Shown one piece after another: positions 16,523 to 23,803 of a stretch of DNA of 38,114 nt. The number at the start of each line of letters is the position of its first letter. Position 1 is the first letter of the stretch. This stretch comes from Flavobacterium sandaracinum (GTDB lineage: Bacteria; Bacteroidota; Bacteroidia; Flavobacteriales; Flavobacteriaceae), in NCBI RefSeq assembly GCF_004349135.1, contig NZ_SMFN01000028.1, forward strand, positions 1-38,114, written 5' to 3'. The notes beneath the pieces were generated by a model. That model worked only from the letters and a program-made list of their open reading frames with translations, was not told the origin of the DNA and made no database searches. A program made the translations under genes and the position numbers.

Positions 16523-16963
16523 TTATAAAATGGGTTTGTATTTATCATCATAACTCTTGGTAATCTGTTTACCAAATTCCTGAAAATGGTAATCCAGTAA
16601 ATTGTCTAAATAACCGTAAATTGATATTTTGTCTTCGCCTATCACTTGTACAATACGTGACAATTTTTCGTGAAAATCTGGTCGAATATATACCGTTTTT
16701 CCATCTCGGGCATTCGTGTCTGTTCTTTTGAAAAAGAGGCTTTCGTAATCTGTTTCGTTTGTTTTTTTAATTTTGGTCTTTTCCTTCACAGTAGGTTTCT
16801 CCAATAGTAATTTTTCGGGCTGAACATATTCCTTTTCGAGGGTTGCAACAGTTTGTTCTATGGGTAACTGTAATCCCTCTTTTTTTACGCCATCTACCAT
16901 CAGGCTCATCATCAGTTCCTCGTTAATATCGGGCGTATGTTTTTTTTTATTTTCTTTTTCCAT
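16523..16963 (-). CDS. DUF3408 protein (TraB/TraC type)
   Basis: 146 residues. The first 75 are Lys/Glu-rich and probably disordered. The C-terminal half (VYIRPDFHEKLSRIVQVIGEDKISIYGYLDNLLDYHFQEF) is the DUF3408 domain, which resembles a ribbon-helix-helix DNA-binding fold. In CTnDOT-type elements such genes sit right after the ParA-like traA and may act with it, like a ParA partner or relaxosome factor. It is 4 bp from traA and 3 bp from traD. Confidence 0.85.
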   Translation of the reverse strand: MEKENKKKHTPDINEELMMSLMVDGVKKEGLQLPIEQTVATLEKEYVQPEKLLLEKPTVKEKTKIKKTNETDYESLFFKRTDTNARDGKTVYIRPDFHEKLSRIVQVIGEDKISIYGYLDNLLDYHFQEFGKQITKSYDDKYKPIL

Positions 16964-16967
16964 TAGA

Positions 16968-17735
16968 CTATAATTGAATGATTTTTAAAAATTCATTTAC
17001 AAATTGATCTAACTGACAGGCTTTCATCAAGCGTTCATCAGGTGGCATTACCGTAGAGCGGAAAACGGCTTTGCTGTTTACTTCACTTTCTTTGCGAAAA
17101 CGGGTGCTGTTTTTGATTTGGCTCTGCATCAGGCTTAATCCTAATTGGTCGATGAGTTGGTTATAAACCTCATATAAAGGTGTACTTTCCCTGCCATCAA
17201 CCTGGTTCCAAAACAGATTGATGGTTTCTATGGAAGTTTCGCCTTTTTTCATAATCACATCCTGCAAAAGCTGTGTAAAAATCAGTGTGCTTTCCATTAC
17301 CACTCGGTCTGCCGTGATAGGTGTAAAAATGTGGTGCATTCCTGCCAATGCATTCAAAATACCAGGCGTGTTAACCGTTCCGGGCAGGTCAAAAAAGACC
17401 ACATCAATCGGCACTGAAGAACTACTTAAAAATTCGTGAGCGGTTTCTAATACACTATCAGCTTTGGATTGCATAATCGGATAGGCTTTTTTGTTGATGG
17501 TGGTAAATTGTTTGTAAGCCAGCTTTTTTAAAGCTTCGTTTTCCATTACCATCGCCAAATCACGAGCCTTCATTTTCATCAGACTGTGCTGGGGAAAATC
17601 GGCATCAAATACGGCTATATTATAACCCAACCGATAGTGCATCGTACTTGCAACCAATGTTGTAAATGTACTTTTTCCCACACCGCCTTTTTGAGATGAA
17701 AAGGCGATAAATACTGTTTTGTGTTTTGCATTCAT
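16968..17735 (-). CDS. traA: TraA, ParA/MinD-family ATPase
   Basis: 255 residues with the deviant Walker A motif KGGVGKS at 16-22, a VAVFDADFPQ-type switch (NIAVFDADFPQHS at about 39-51), and the VVFFDLPGTVNTPGI switch II/Walker B region. It is the first gene of traA-DUF3408-traD and is named TraA in CTnDOT nomenclature. ParA-type ATPases position DNA or protein complexes; its task in ICE transfer or maintenance is not settled. It is transcribed away from mobA across the hairpin-rich intergenic region. Confidence 0.88.
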   Translation of the reverse strand: MNAKHKTVFIAFSSQKGGVGKSTFTTLVASTMHYRLGYNIAVFDADFPQHSLMKMKARDLAMVMENEALKKLAYKQFTTINKKAYPIMQSKADSVLETAHEFLSSSSVPIDVVFFDLPGTVNTPGILNALAGMHHIFTPITADRVVMESTLIFTQLLQDVIMKKGETSIETINLFWNQVDGRESTPLYEVYNQLIDQLGLSLMQSQIKNSTRFRKESEVNSKAVFRSTVMPPDERLMKACQLDQFVNEFLKIIQL

Positions 17736-18236
17736 ATTTTAACTGTTTTTAAAATTTATATTCTCAATTACTTAGGTGCGTATATAGGTTTGTAGCTCTA
17801 TACAGAATTATAGAGATAAGCAGGTAATTACGTACTAGGCTATTTATGTACTTGAATACATTTTTATGGCTGTAGACAAATAGATTTGTACAACCATAAT
17901 TACTTATTTATGTATCTGCTTTTTTGCATACGCAATTGCATATTTAAGTATTTCAATAAGCGCTTTTTTACATCTGCACATTTGTATTTATTTACATTGG
18001 TAATGATGTACTTACGTTGTTACCTCCATAGCTAACTATGTCCCTATATGTGTTTGTAAGTACAAATAAATGCAGATAAATAGGTGTTTACATTATCGTG
18101 GTAGTGTTTGGCTTCCAAAGGCAGAATTTGTCCTAGTATCACATTGCAATACTCTTATCAACAGTTGGTTACTTTGTAAAATGAATTTTACTAACGGATT
18201 TATACAAAGCATCTTGATAAAATGGACACGAAGCAG

Positions 18237-18256
18237 AACGGCATCGAGCCGTTTTT
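18237..18256 (+). terminator. Small hairpin with T run in the mob leader
   Basis: AACGGC (18237-18242), loop ATCGA, GCCGTT (18248-18253), followed by T's. It is terminator-like for plus-strand transcripts but the stem is only 6 bp. Confidence 0.5.
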
Positions 18257-18270
18257 CCCTGCTACATTTA

Positions 18271-18294
18271 ATCCGTCCCGAAGGGCGGATTTTT
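18271..18294 (+). terminator. Second hairpin with T run in the mob leader
   Basis: ATCCGTCCC (18271-18279), loop GAA, GGGCGGAT (18283-18290) with one bulged T, followed by TTTT. Terminator-like for the plus strand. Confidence 0.55.
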
Positions 18295-18310
18295 GTGTTC
18301 ATCAGAACAC

Positions 18311-18366
18311 GGCAAGTTGTGTTTTGAGGCACTCGAAACTGAGTTCGTGCCTCAAAACAACTTGCC
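18311..18366. other. Large inverted repeat, candidate oriT core
   Basis: Arms 18311-18332 and 18347-18366 pair along their whole length except for two extra bases in the left arm; the spacer 18333-18346 can itself form a short stem (GAA(A)CT/AGTTC). The outer ends are GGCAAGTTGT and ACAACTTGCC. It stands 61 bp before mobA. Inverted repeats next to the nick site are common in oriTs recognised by relaxase accessory proteins such as MobA. I cannot name a nick site; the CCTGCTGGGGGC stretch just to the right (18365-18376) is one place to look. Confidence 0.6.
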
Positions 18367-18379
18367 CTGCTGGGGGCTG

Positions 18380-18405
18380 AAAAGCCTTCCGAAGTCAGGC
18401 TTTTT
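18380..18405 (+). terminator. Third terminator-like hairpin, just before mobA
   Basis: AAAAGCCT (18380-18387), loop of 9, AGGCTTTT (18397-18404) plus another T: a perfect 8-bp stem with flanking A and T runs. It lies 22 bp before the mobA start, so it could attenuate mobA expression or form part of oriT. Confidence 0.6.
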
Positions 18406-18426
18406 GCTAAAGTTAAAAATGGATAT

Positions 18427-18861
18427 ATGATGAACGAAAACGATAACAGAAAACAGAATAAAGGCGGACGAACGCTCAAAAGCGATCCGAGTATTCACCG
18501 CCACGTTTTTCGCCTTACGGCCGAAGAAAATGCGAGATTATTATCACTTTTTGAAGCATCTGGAATGAACAATAAAGCAAAATTTATCATTTCAGTACTG
18601 TTTGGAAGGGAGATTAAAACGGTCAAAATTGACAAAGCTGCGTTGGATTTTTATATGAGGTTAACGTCTTTTTACAATCAGTTCCGCTCCGTTGGCGTGA
18701 ATTATAATCAGGTTGTAAAACTATTGTACCGAAATTTTTCGGAGAAAAAAGCAGCAGCTTATCTCTACAAATTGGAAAAACAAACAGCCGAAATGGCAGT
18801 ATTATGTCAAAAAATCATTCAGCTCACAGAAGAATTTGAAGCAAATCATTTGAAAAAATAG
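18427..18861 (+). CDS. mobA: MobA, relaxosome accessory protein
   Basis: 144 residues. The N-terminal part (HRHVFRLTAEENARLLSLFEASGM) resembles ribbon-helix-helix MobC/MobA-type accessory proteins, and FYNQFRSVGVNYNQVVKLL is the typical conserved block of relaxosome accessory factors. Such proteins bind oriT and help the relaxase open and nick DNA. Two tandem ATG codons (18427, 18430) leave the exact start uncertain by one residue. It lies 7 bp before mobB. Confidence 0.9.
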   Translation: MMNENDNRKQNKGGRTLKSDPSIHRHVFRLTAEENARLLSLFEASGMNNKAKFIISVLFGREIKTVKIDKAALDFYMRLTSFYNQFRSVGVNYNQVVKLLYRNFSEKKAAAYLYKLEKQTAEMAVLCQKIIQLTEEFEANHLKK

Positions 18862-18868
18862 TGTTGAA

Positions 18869-20155
18869 ATGATATCAAAAATTGGAAGAGGGAGCAATTT
18901 ATACGGAGCTTTGGCATACAATCATATCAAAGTCGAGAAAGAAAACGGGCAAATACTTTTTACCAACAGAATAATAGAAACACCTAATGCGCAGTATTCC
19001 GTTGCGCAATTGGTCCAATCTTTCGAACCTTATCTGATAGCCAACCGCAATACTGAAAAACCAATTTTACATATTTCACTCAATCCTGACCCGAAGGATA
19101 ATGTAAGTGATGAAAAGTTCAAACTGATGGCTCAGGAATATATGCAGGAGCTGGGTTATGGGGAACAACCTTTTGTAGTATTCAAACACACGGATATTGA
19201 CCGCACACATATCCATATCGTATCGGTTTGTGTGGATGAAGAAGGCAAAAAAATTTCGGATAAGTTTGAAAAAAGACGGTCTATGAAGATATGCCGTGAA
19301 CTCGAAGATAAATATGGATTACTATCGGCTACGGAGAAAGGACATCTGCAGAATCAAAAGATTTTTCGTCCCGTTAATTACCAAACAGGAGATATAAAAA
19401 GCCAGATTGCTTCGGTTGTCCGTTATCTGCCTAAGTATTATCGGTTCCAAACGTTGGGGGAATATAATGCTTTGCTTTCCCTGTTCAAAATTACCACTGA
19501 AAAAATAGAGGGCGAACTCCAAGGAAAAATCAAGCAAGGCTTATTATACTTTCCTTTAAATGAAAAAGGAGAAAAAGCCGGGCATCCACTCAAGGCTTCC
19601 CTATTCGGTAAAAATGCAGGGATTCCGGCTTTGGAAGGACATTTTGAAGAATCCAAAGAAGCCTTAAAAAACCATACAGCAAAACTAACCATCAAAGCTT
19701 CGATTGAAACTGCCTTCCAATCGACAAATGATGAAAAGAACTTTAAGAAGCAATTAGCGGAACAGGGAGTTAATGTAATTGTTCGTAGAAATGATACAGG
19801 ACGTATTTATGGCATAACTTTTATAGACCACAATTCTAAAAGTGTTTGGAACGGTTCACGTTTGGGCAAGGAACTTTCTGCAAATACCTTTAATGATTAT
19901 TGGAATAATAATATCAAATCTGGGATTAAAGAGCCAGTTGAATTACAATCGAAAATATCAAGACCAAATGATGCAGATCTTTCTGCGGAAGAACCTCATA
20001 ACTTGTTCGACTTCCTGAATACTATTAAAAAACAGGAAGACGGTTTGATTGAAGCATTGGGCGGCTTGCTACCCGAAACACAGGGCAAAGATTACGAGGA
20101 ACAGGAATTTGCTACTAAAATGAAGAAGAAGCGGAAACGCCGAAGAGGTCAGTAA
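18869..20155 (+). CDS. mobB: MobB, relaxase
   Basis: 428 residues. The N-terminal 200 residues are a relaxase domain: possible catalytic Tyr in the SNLYGALAYN segment (Y12 or Y17), the LHISLNPDP block, and the metal-binding three-His motif in HTDIDRTHIHIV (H107, H114, H116). The C-terminal half is basic (final residues KKKRKRRRGQ), fit for DNA binding. It nicks oriT and stays bound to the 5' end of the transferred strand. In the standard order mobC would follow at once; here two cargo blocks intervene. Confidence 0.93.
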   Translation: MISKIGRGSNLYGALAYNHIKVEKENGQILFTNRIIETPNAQYSVAQLVQSFEPYLIANRNTEKPILHISLNPDPKDNVSDEKFKLMAQEYMQELGYGEQPFVVFKHTDIDRTHIHIVSVCVDEEGKKISDKFEKRRSMKICRELEDKYGLLSATEKGHLQNQKIFRPVNYQTGDIKSQIASVVRYLPKYYRFQTLGEYNALLSLFKITTEKIEGELQGKIKQGLLYFPLNEKGEKAGHPLKASLFGKNAGIPALEGHFEESKEALKNHTAKLTIKASIETAFQSTNDEKNFKKQLAEQGVNVIVRRNDTGRIYGITFIDHNSKSVWNGSRLGKELSANTFNDYWNNNIKSGIKEPVELQSKISRPNDADLSAEEPHNLFDFLNTIKKQEDGLIEALGGLLPETQGKDYEEQEFATKMKKKRKRRRGQ

Positions 20156-20277
20156 TAATTCCAGCGTAAAAAAAATTTTAATAAACTCTGAATGAGATTT
20201 AGAAGATCGATATTACAATTGGTTTGCTTTTTATGTAAATTAGCCTCGTAGTATAAATAGGTTAGTAAACGGAAATT

Positions 20278-20697
20278 ATGAGGAACTTATATTTAATTTT
20301 ACTGATTACGATGATTTGTCTGTCGTGTGGGCAGAAACAACAAAATCAGAGTAGCTTTACATCAGACAATATGATGATAAGAATTGCGGAAATAGAAATT
20401 GAACCAAACTATCTTGATGACTACATAGCGATACTTAAGGAAGAAGCAGAAGCTTCTGTAAGATTAGAGCCTGGAGTTATTTCAATTTATCCGATGTTTC
20501 ATAAAGAAAATTCTAATCAAGTAAGAATATTGGAAATTTATGCTGACGAAGAAGCATACAAAACACATTTGCAAACACCTCATTTCAAACATTATAAAAC
20601 TGAAACCGAAAATATGGTTAAATCTTTGAGGTTGATTGATATGAGTGCTGTAGATGAACAGACAATGCCTCAAATATTTAAAAAATTAGGAAAGTAA
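20278..20697 (+). CDS. Putative lipoprotein of the antibiotic-biosynthesis-monooxygenase (ABM) fold
   Basis: 139 residues. A lipoprotein signal (LILLITMICLSC, Cys 17) is followed by a dimeric alpha/beta-barrel ABM domain (IRIAEIEIEPNYLDDYIAILKEEAEASVRLEPGVISI and EIYADEEAYKTHLQTPHFKHY). ABM enzymes are cofactor-free quinol or small-aromatic oxygenases; a lipid-anchored form is less usual. Start ATG at 20278. It precedes the AraC regulator and isochorismatase-type gene on the same strand, with which it may form a functional group. The substrate is unknown. Confidence 0.75.
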   Translation: MRNLYLILLITMICLSCGQKQQNQSSFTSDNMMIRIAEIEIEPNYLDDYIAILKEEAEASVRLEPGVISIYPMFHKENSNQVRILEIYADEEAYKTHLQTPHFKHYKTETENMVKSLRLIDMSAVDEQTMPQIFKKLGK

Positions 20698-20781
20698 AAT
20701 TTGACTACCATAGTTTGCTGCCAATAGATTTCAAAGAAGTAGCTTGAGTTAAAATTAAATAAACGATTGAATCAGAATTAA

Positions 20782-21654
20782 TTGAGAACATTAAATTTTC
20801 ATAAAACGGAATGCGGAGTTGATTTTCTACTTAATGTACTAACTGCGGAAGAGGTCAGACAGAACTATTTAAGTAATGAAATATTCAATACTGATTTTTT
20901 TGAAATAATATTTTTTAAAAAAGGCAATGGGCACCTTATTTTAAACCATCAAAAAATTGAAATTAAAGACCACACTATTGTATTCATTTCGCCTTTTCAG
21001 AAACGACAATTATTCCTTAATCCCAATAATTTAGAGTTTACCGCCTTAGTTTTTCAAGAAGAATTTTTAAATGATTTTTTCTCCGACAAATTGTTTACTT
21101 ATCGTTTGTTGTATTTCTATCAGTTAGAATTTCCTTTGATTGTGCAGGTTGAGAAAGAAAGCATTGACCGATATTGTGTATTGTTATCAGAAATCAAAGC
21201 GGAACTATTAAAGACCAAAGCAGATAGTGTACATATTATCCGTTCGCTTATCTATTATCTTTTGCAAAAACTGAACAGAGAATATGCAGAGAAACACAAT
21301 TTATCTTTGAAAAAAAATAACAATAATTATGCTTTTCTGTTCAAAAGGCTAATTGAAATTTATATTAAGAAAAAGCAACGTGTAAATGAATATTCTGAAC
21401 TTTTAGGTATCAGTCGCATTTCATTAAACAAAGTAGTAAAAGAACAATTTAATGTTACAGCTACCGACCTTTTAAAACAGCGATTACTTATAGAAATCAA
21501 GGATTACCTTGTTCACACGGAACTAACCGTTGCAGAAATTGCTTATCAACTCCACTTTTCTGAACCTAACCATTTAATGCGATTTTTCAAGACCCAGACA
21601 GGAATGACAACAAGTGAATTTTTAACTGATTATCAAAATGGTATGTCTTATTGA
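20782..21654 (+). CDS. AraC-family transcriptional regulator
   Basis: 290 residues from a TTG start (RTLNFHKTECGVDFLLNVL); no in-frame ATG lies nearby. The N-terminal half is a cupin-like sensing domain (FFKKGNGHLILNHQKIEIKDHTIVFISPFQKRQL), and the last ~100 residues carry two HTH motifs of the AraC type (YSELLGISRISLNKVVKEQF and LTVAEIAYQLHFSEPNHLMRFFK). It probably controls the flanking hydrolase gene 60 bp downstream, and perhaps the monooxygenase upstream. The inducer is not evident. Confidence 0.88.
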   Translation: MRTLNFHKTECGVDFLLNVLTAEEVRQNYLSNEIFNTDFFEIIFFKKGNGHLILNHQKIEIKDHTIVFISPFQKRQLFLNPNNLEFTALVFQEEFLNDFFSDKLFTYRLLYFYQLEFPLIVQVEKESIDRYCVLLSEIKAELLKTKADSVHIIRSLIYYLLQKLNREYAEKHNLSLKKNNNNYAFLFKRLIEIYIKKKQRVNEYSELLGISRISLNKVVKEQFNVTATDLLKQRLLIEIKDYLVHTELTVAEIAYQLHFSEPNHLMRFFKTQTGMTTSEFLTDYQNGMSY

Positions 21655-21687
21655 CCTTTTGGTAGCGTCAGTTTTTGAACTTCATCG

Positions 21688-21695
21688 TAATTTTG
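21688..21695 (+). promoter_or_regulatory. Candidate -7 box of the hydrolase gene
   Basis: TAATTTTG fits TAnnTTTG and lies 19 bp before the start ATG. No -33 TTTG at a proper distance is seen, which would suit a promoter that needs the AraC activator. Tentative. Confidence 0.4.
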
Positions 21696-21714
21696 CATCA
21701 TAACATAAAATATT

Positions 21715-22260
21715 ATGAGTAAACAAGCATTAATAGTTATTGACATTCAAAATGATTATTTTGAAAATGGAGCTTTTCCGTTAGTCAATCCAATAGAAGC
21801 AAGCGTTAAGGCAGCTAAAGTTCTCGAACACTTTAGAGCAAATCACCTACTGATTGCACACATTCAACACGTAAACCCAAATGGTGCACCATTTATGGCT
21901 TTGGGAACTAATGGTGTTGAAATCCACGAAAATGTGAAACCACTTAACGGAGAAAAAGTATTTCAAAAGAGCTATCCAAACAGTTTCAGAGGAACAGGTC
22001 TTTTAGATTATTTAAAAGAGAATGAAGTAACCGAAGTGGTAATCACAGGAATGATGACCCATATGTGTGTTGATGCTACCACAAGAGCCGCATTTGATTT
22101 TGAATATAAATGTACGGTAATTGGCGATGCCTGTGCCTCAAGAGATATGGAGATTAATGAAAAAACAGTAAAAGCTGATGATGTTCATCACGCCTTTCTA
22201 TCTGCTTTAGAATTTTTCTATGCTGAAATTAAAAGTACAGAGGATTTTCTATCTGCCTAG
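21715..22260 (+). CDS. Cysteine hydrolase of the isochorismatase/nicotinamidase family
   Basis: 181 residues with the family's catalytic triad pattern: D10 in ALIVIDIQNDY, K85 in VFQKSYPNSF, and C118 in GMMTHMCVDATTRAAFD, including the non-proline cis-peptide region before the Cys. Members hydrolyse isochorismate, nicotinamide or other amides; the substrate cannot be read from these motifs. It follows the AraC regulator and ends at a strong terminator. Confidence 0.9.
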   Translation: MSKQALIVIDIQNDYFENGAFPLVNPIEASVKAAKVLEHFRANHLLIAHIQHVNPNGAPFMALGTNGVEIHENVKPLNGEKVFQKSYPNSFRGTGLLDYLKENEVTEVVITGMMTHMCVDATTRAAFDFEYKCTVIGDACASRDMEINEKTVKADDVHHAFLSALEFFYAEIKSTEDFLSA

Positions 22261-22281
22261 TGACCAAAAAAGAAAATTTTT

Positions 22282-22314
22282 AATAAGCCTTGCTGTCAAA
22301 TAGCAAGGCTTATT
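22282..22314 (+). terminator. Intrinsic terminator after the hydrolase gene
   Basis: Perfect 13-bp stem AATAAGCCTTGCT / AGCAAGGCTTATT with a 7-base loop, 21 bp past the stop codon and followed by T-rich sequence. It closes the first cargo block. Confidence 0.9.
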
Positions 22315-22330
22315 TCATTTGTAGCATTCA

Positions 22331-22574
22331 GCCAAATACCGCCACGCACCGCCAATGCCTGCCACATTCTAACAGCCACTATTTAGAGCATTTAAATTCA
22401 CGCCCGAACATTAAAACTAAAAAAATAATGCAAGGAGAGGACGATTTAAGAGGGCTTACCAAGATAGTGGCTTTTATGCGAACTGTGAGTATTCTTTTGG
22501 TAATGATGCGTCTTTATTGGTTTTGCTAAGGTTTCTTTGTAGAACGTGGTTGGACGTTGGAAGTAACCAACAAA
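22331..22574 (+). repeat. Left copy of the mobC 5' direct repeat
   Basis: This segment aligns with 25959-26200. The upstream halves share the block TTTAAATTCACGCCCGAACA followed by TTAAAAC, and the coding halves align codon for codon over 49 codons. One 2-bp indel lies just before the ATG. The two copies flank the second cargo block. Confidence 0.9.
22428..22574 (+). pseudogene. Truncated, diverged mobC 5' fragment
   Basis: It reads MQGEDDLRGLTKIVAFMRTV and continues in frame with intact MobC residues 1-49, but codon 34 is TAA (22527-22529) and homology ends at 22574, where unrelated DNA starts. Counting by hand, 23 of 147 bases differ from the intact gene, at both silent and amino-acid-changing sites. 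It is therefore either an old copy or derived from another ICE lineage. It marks a recombination junction. Confidence 0.88.
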
Positions 22575-22589
22575 TGTTTTAGTCATTAT

Positions 22590-22937
22590 TTATTTCTTAA
22601 AAACCTCTTCCCTGTGTTTTATTCCCCATTCTTTCAATGCATCAATAATCGGTGTTAAAGTATTGGCGTATGGCGTCCACCTGTAAGTAATTTTTACCGG
22701 ATAATCATCCGTAACAATCCGCTCAATTAATTTGTGCTGTACCAATTCTTTCAGTTCTTTCGCCATAGCTTTTGGCGTCATACCGGGAATGCTTTCCTGA
22801 ATATCGGTGAAACGTTCATTCCCCACACCCACAGAAATGATGATTGGCAATTTCCACTTTCCATTAATCACATCCAGCGCATCACGTACTGGCTTCACAC
22901 TGTCCAAGCACGATAAATAAGTTTTTTTTCCGGTCAT
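22590..22937 (-). CDS. HxlR-family transcriptional regulator
   Basis: 115 residues: a winged-helix HxlR domain with the conserved N-terminal Cys (C10, YLSCLDSVKPV), INGKWKLPII, FTDIQESIPGMTPKAMAKELKEL recognition-helix region and a YRWTPYANTL wing. In several HxlR proteins (such as YodB, HypR) this Cys senses thiol-reactive compounds or oxidants. It is divergent from the oxidoreductase gene at 23043 and likely represses it and the following genes through the shared 105-bp interval. Confidence 0.92.
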   Translation of the reverse strand: MTGKKTYLSCLDSVKPVRDALDVINGKWKLPIIISVGVGNERFTDIQESIPGMTPKAMAKELKELVQHKLIERIVTDDYPVKITYRWTPYANTLTPIIDALKEWGIKHREEVFKK

Positions 22938-22962
22938 ATCATTTTTATTCTTAAAACAAATG

Positions 22963-23016
22963 TACTTTCCTTTTAGAAACTACTATACAAAGTAAAGTGT
23001 TTTTAATTTAATTTTG
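22963..23016. promoter_or_regulatory. Divergent promoter/operator between hxlR-type gene and oxidoreductases
   Basis: TACTTT (22963-22968) and AAAGTA (22989-22994) form a spaced dyad suitable for a dimeric winged-helix protein. TAATTTTG at 23009-23016 fits the Bacteroidota -7 box and lies 26 bp before the plus-strand ATG. Binding by the HxlR protein is inferred. Confidence 0.45.
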
Positions 23017-23042
23017 TAGAATAATTATAAAAATTATTAAAA

Positions 23043-23789
23043 ATGAAAATAGGAATTATAGGCGTTGGCCATATCGGAAAAACATTAGCTGTAAAATTAG
23101 CTGCTGCAGGACATCATGTATCAGTTGCCAACTCAGGTTCTTCGGAAAACATTCATCCGGATGTTCTTGCAACAGGTGCAAAAGCGGTAACTGCCGGAGA
23201 AGCACTGTTAGATAAAGAGGTAATAATTTTATCCGTACCATTAAATCGCATACCTGATATTGCTCCATTCTTCGCCGTTGTACCAGAAAATGTTACCGTT
23301 ATTGATACATCAAATTACTATCCGGTAAGAGACCAGAAAATTGAAAGTATAGAAGCAGGAATGGTTGAAAGTTTATGGGTAAAAGAACAGTTGGGACGTA
23401 CCATTGCCAAAGCGTGGAATGCCATTGGGTCTCAATCATTGGAGAAAAATGGAAAACCTACCGAAGTAGAAAATCGTATCGCCATTCCATTTGCTGCAGA
23501 CCGTGAAACGGATAAAAATATTACTAAACAATTAATTGAAGATACAGGCTTTGATGCTTTCGAAACCGGCTCCCTTGCCGATTCGTGGAGACAGCAGCCC
23601 GGTGCTGCGATTTATTGTACAGACCTTACTTTAAATGAAATCGAGTCGCTTATTAATACCGCAGAACGAGAGCGTTTGCCGGCAAGACGTGATATAGCCG
23701 TGGCAGCCATTATGGAACGTCTGAACAGTGCAAAGGCCAATCCCGATGCTGATTTTGGATTGCGTTTGAGCCGTGCGCTGTATATCTAA
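23043..23789 (+). CDS. NADP-binding oxidoreductase, F420-NADP reductase-like (first copy)
   Basis: 248 residues. A Rossmann N-terminus with GVGHIG (IGIIGVGHIGKTLA), a VIILSVPLNRI strand, VIDTSNYYP and a C-terminal SWRQQPGAAIYCTDL block are those of the 'NADPH-dependent F420 reductase' (NpdG-like) family. In bacteria without F420 such proteins probably use other acceptors. A related paralogue lies at 25198, which shares the SWRQQPG...YC.DL block. It is the first gene of the plus-strand cargo operon, 14 bp from the monooxygenase gene. Confidence 0.85.
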   Translation: MKIGIIGVGHIGKTLAVKLAAAGHHVSVANSGSSENIHPDVLATGAKAVTAGEALLDKEVIILSVPLNRIPDIAPFFAVVPENVTVIDTSNYYPVRDQKIESIEAGMVESLWVKEQLGRTIAKAWNAIGSQSLEKNGKPTEVENRIAIPFAADRETDKNITKQLIEDTGFDAFETGSLADSWRQQPGAAIYCTDLTLNEIESLINTAERERLPARRDIAVAAIMERLNSAKANPDADFGLRLSRALYI

Positions 23790-23803
23790 CCTTAAAGCTT
23801 TGA

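Larger units (their letters stand above)
17736..18426. other. 691-bp intergenic region between traA and mobA (promoters, probable oriT)
   Basis: There is no credible gene. The left part (17736-18080) is very A/T-rich with many short repeats: TTTATGTA near 17842 and 17910, ATCTGCA at 17972-17978 mirrored by TGCAGAT at 18071-18077, a hairpin CTCTATA/TATAGAG (17796-17815), and ACAAA/TTTGT (17876-17889). The right part (18237-18405) is G/C-richer and holds four hairpins, listed separately. Divergent promoters for traA and mobA must lie here, and the position next to the relaxase genes is where oriT is expected. Confidence 0.7.

Noticed and set aside
17736..18080. parS or plasmid replication iterons
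   Set aside because: Short A/T repeats are present but irregular in spacing and sequence, no replication initiator gene is in the window, and the region is better explained by promoters and oriT.
18093..18479. Open minus-strand frame of about 128 residues across the mob leader
   Set aside because: It covers the inverted repeats and the start of mobA, has no recognisable domain and is best explained as chance coding opposite structured DNA.
22290..22529. A 79-residue gene upstream of the HxlR gene
   Set aside because: Its last 33 residues are the mobC fragment in frame and its first part runs through the terminator and mobC leader, so it is a remnant, not a gene.
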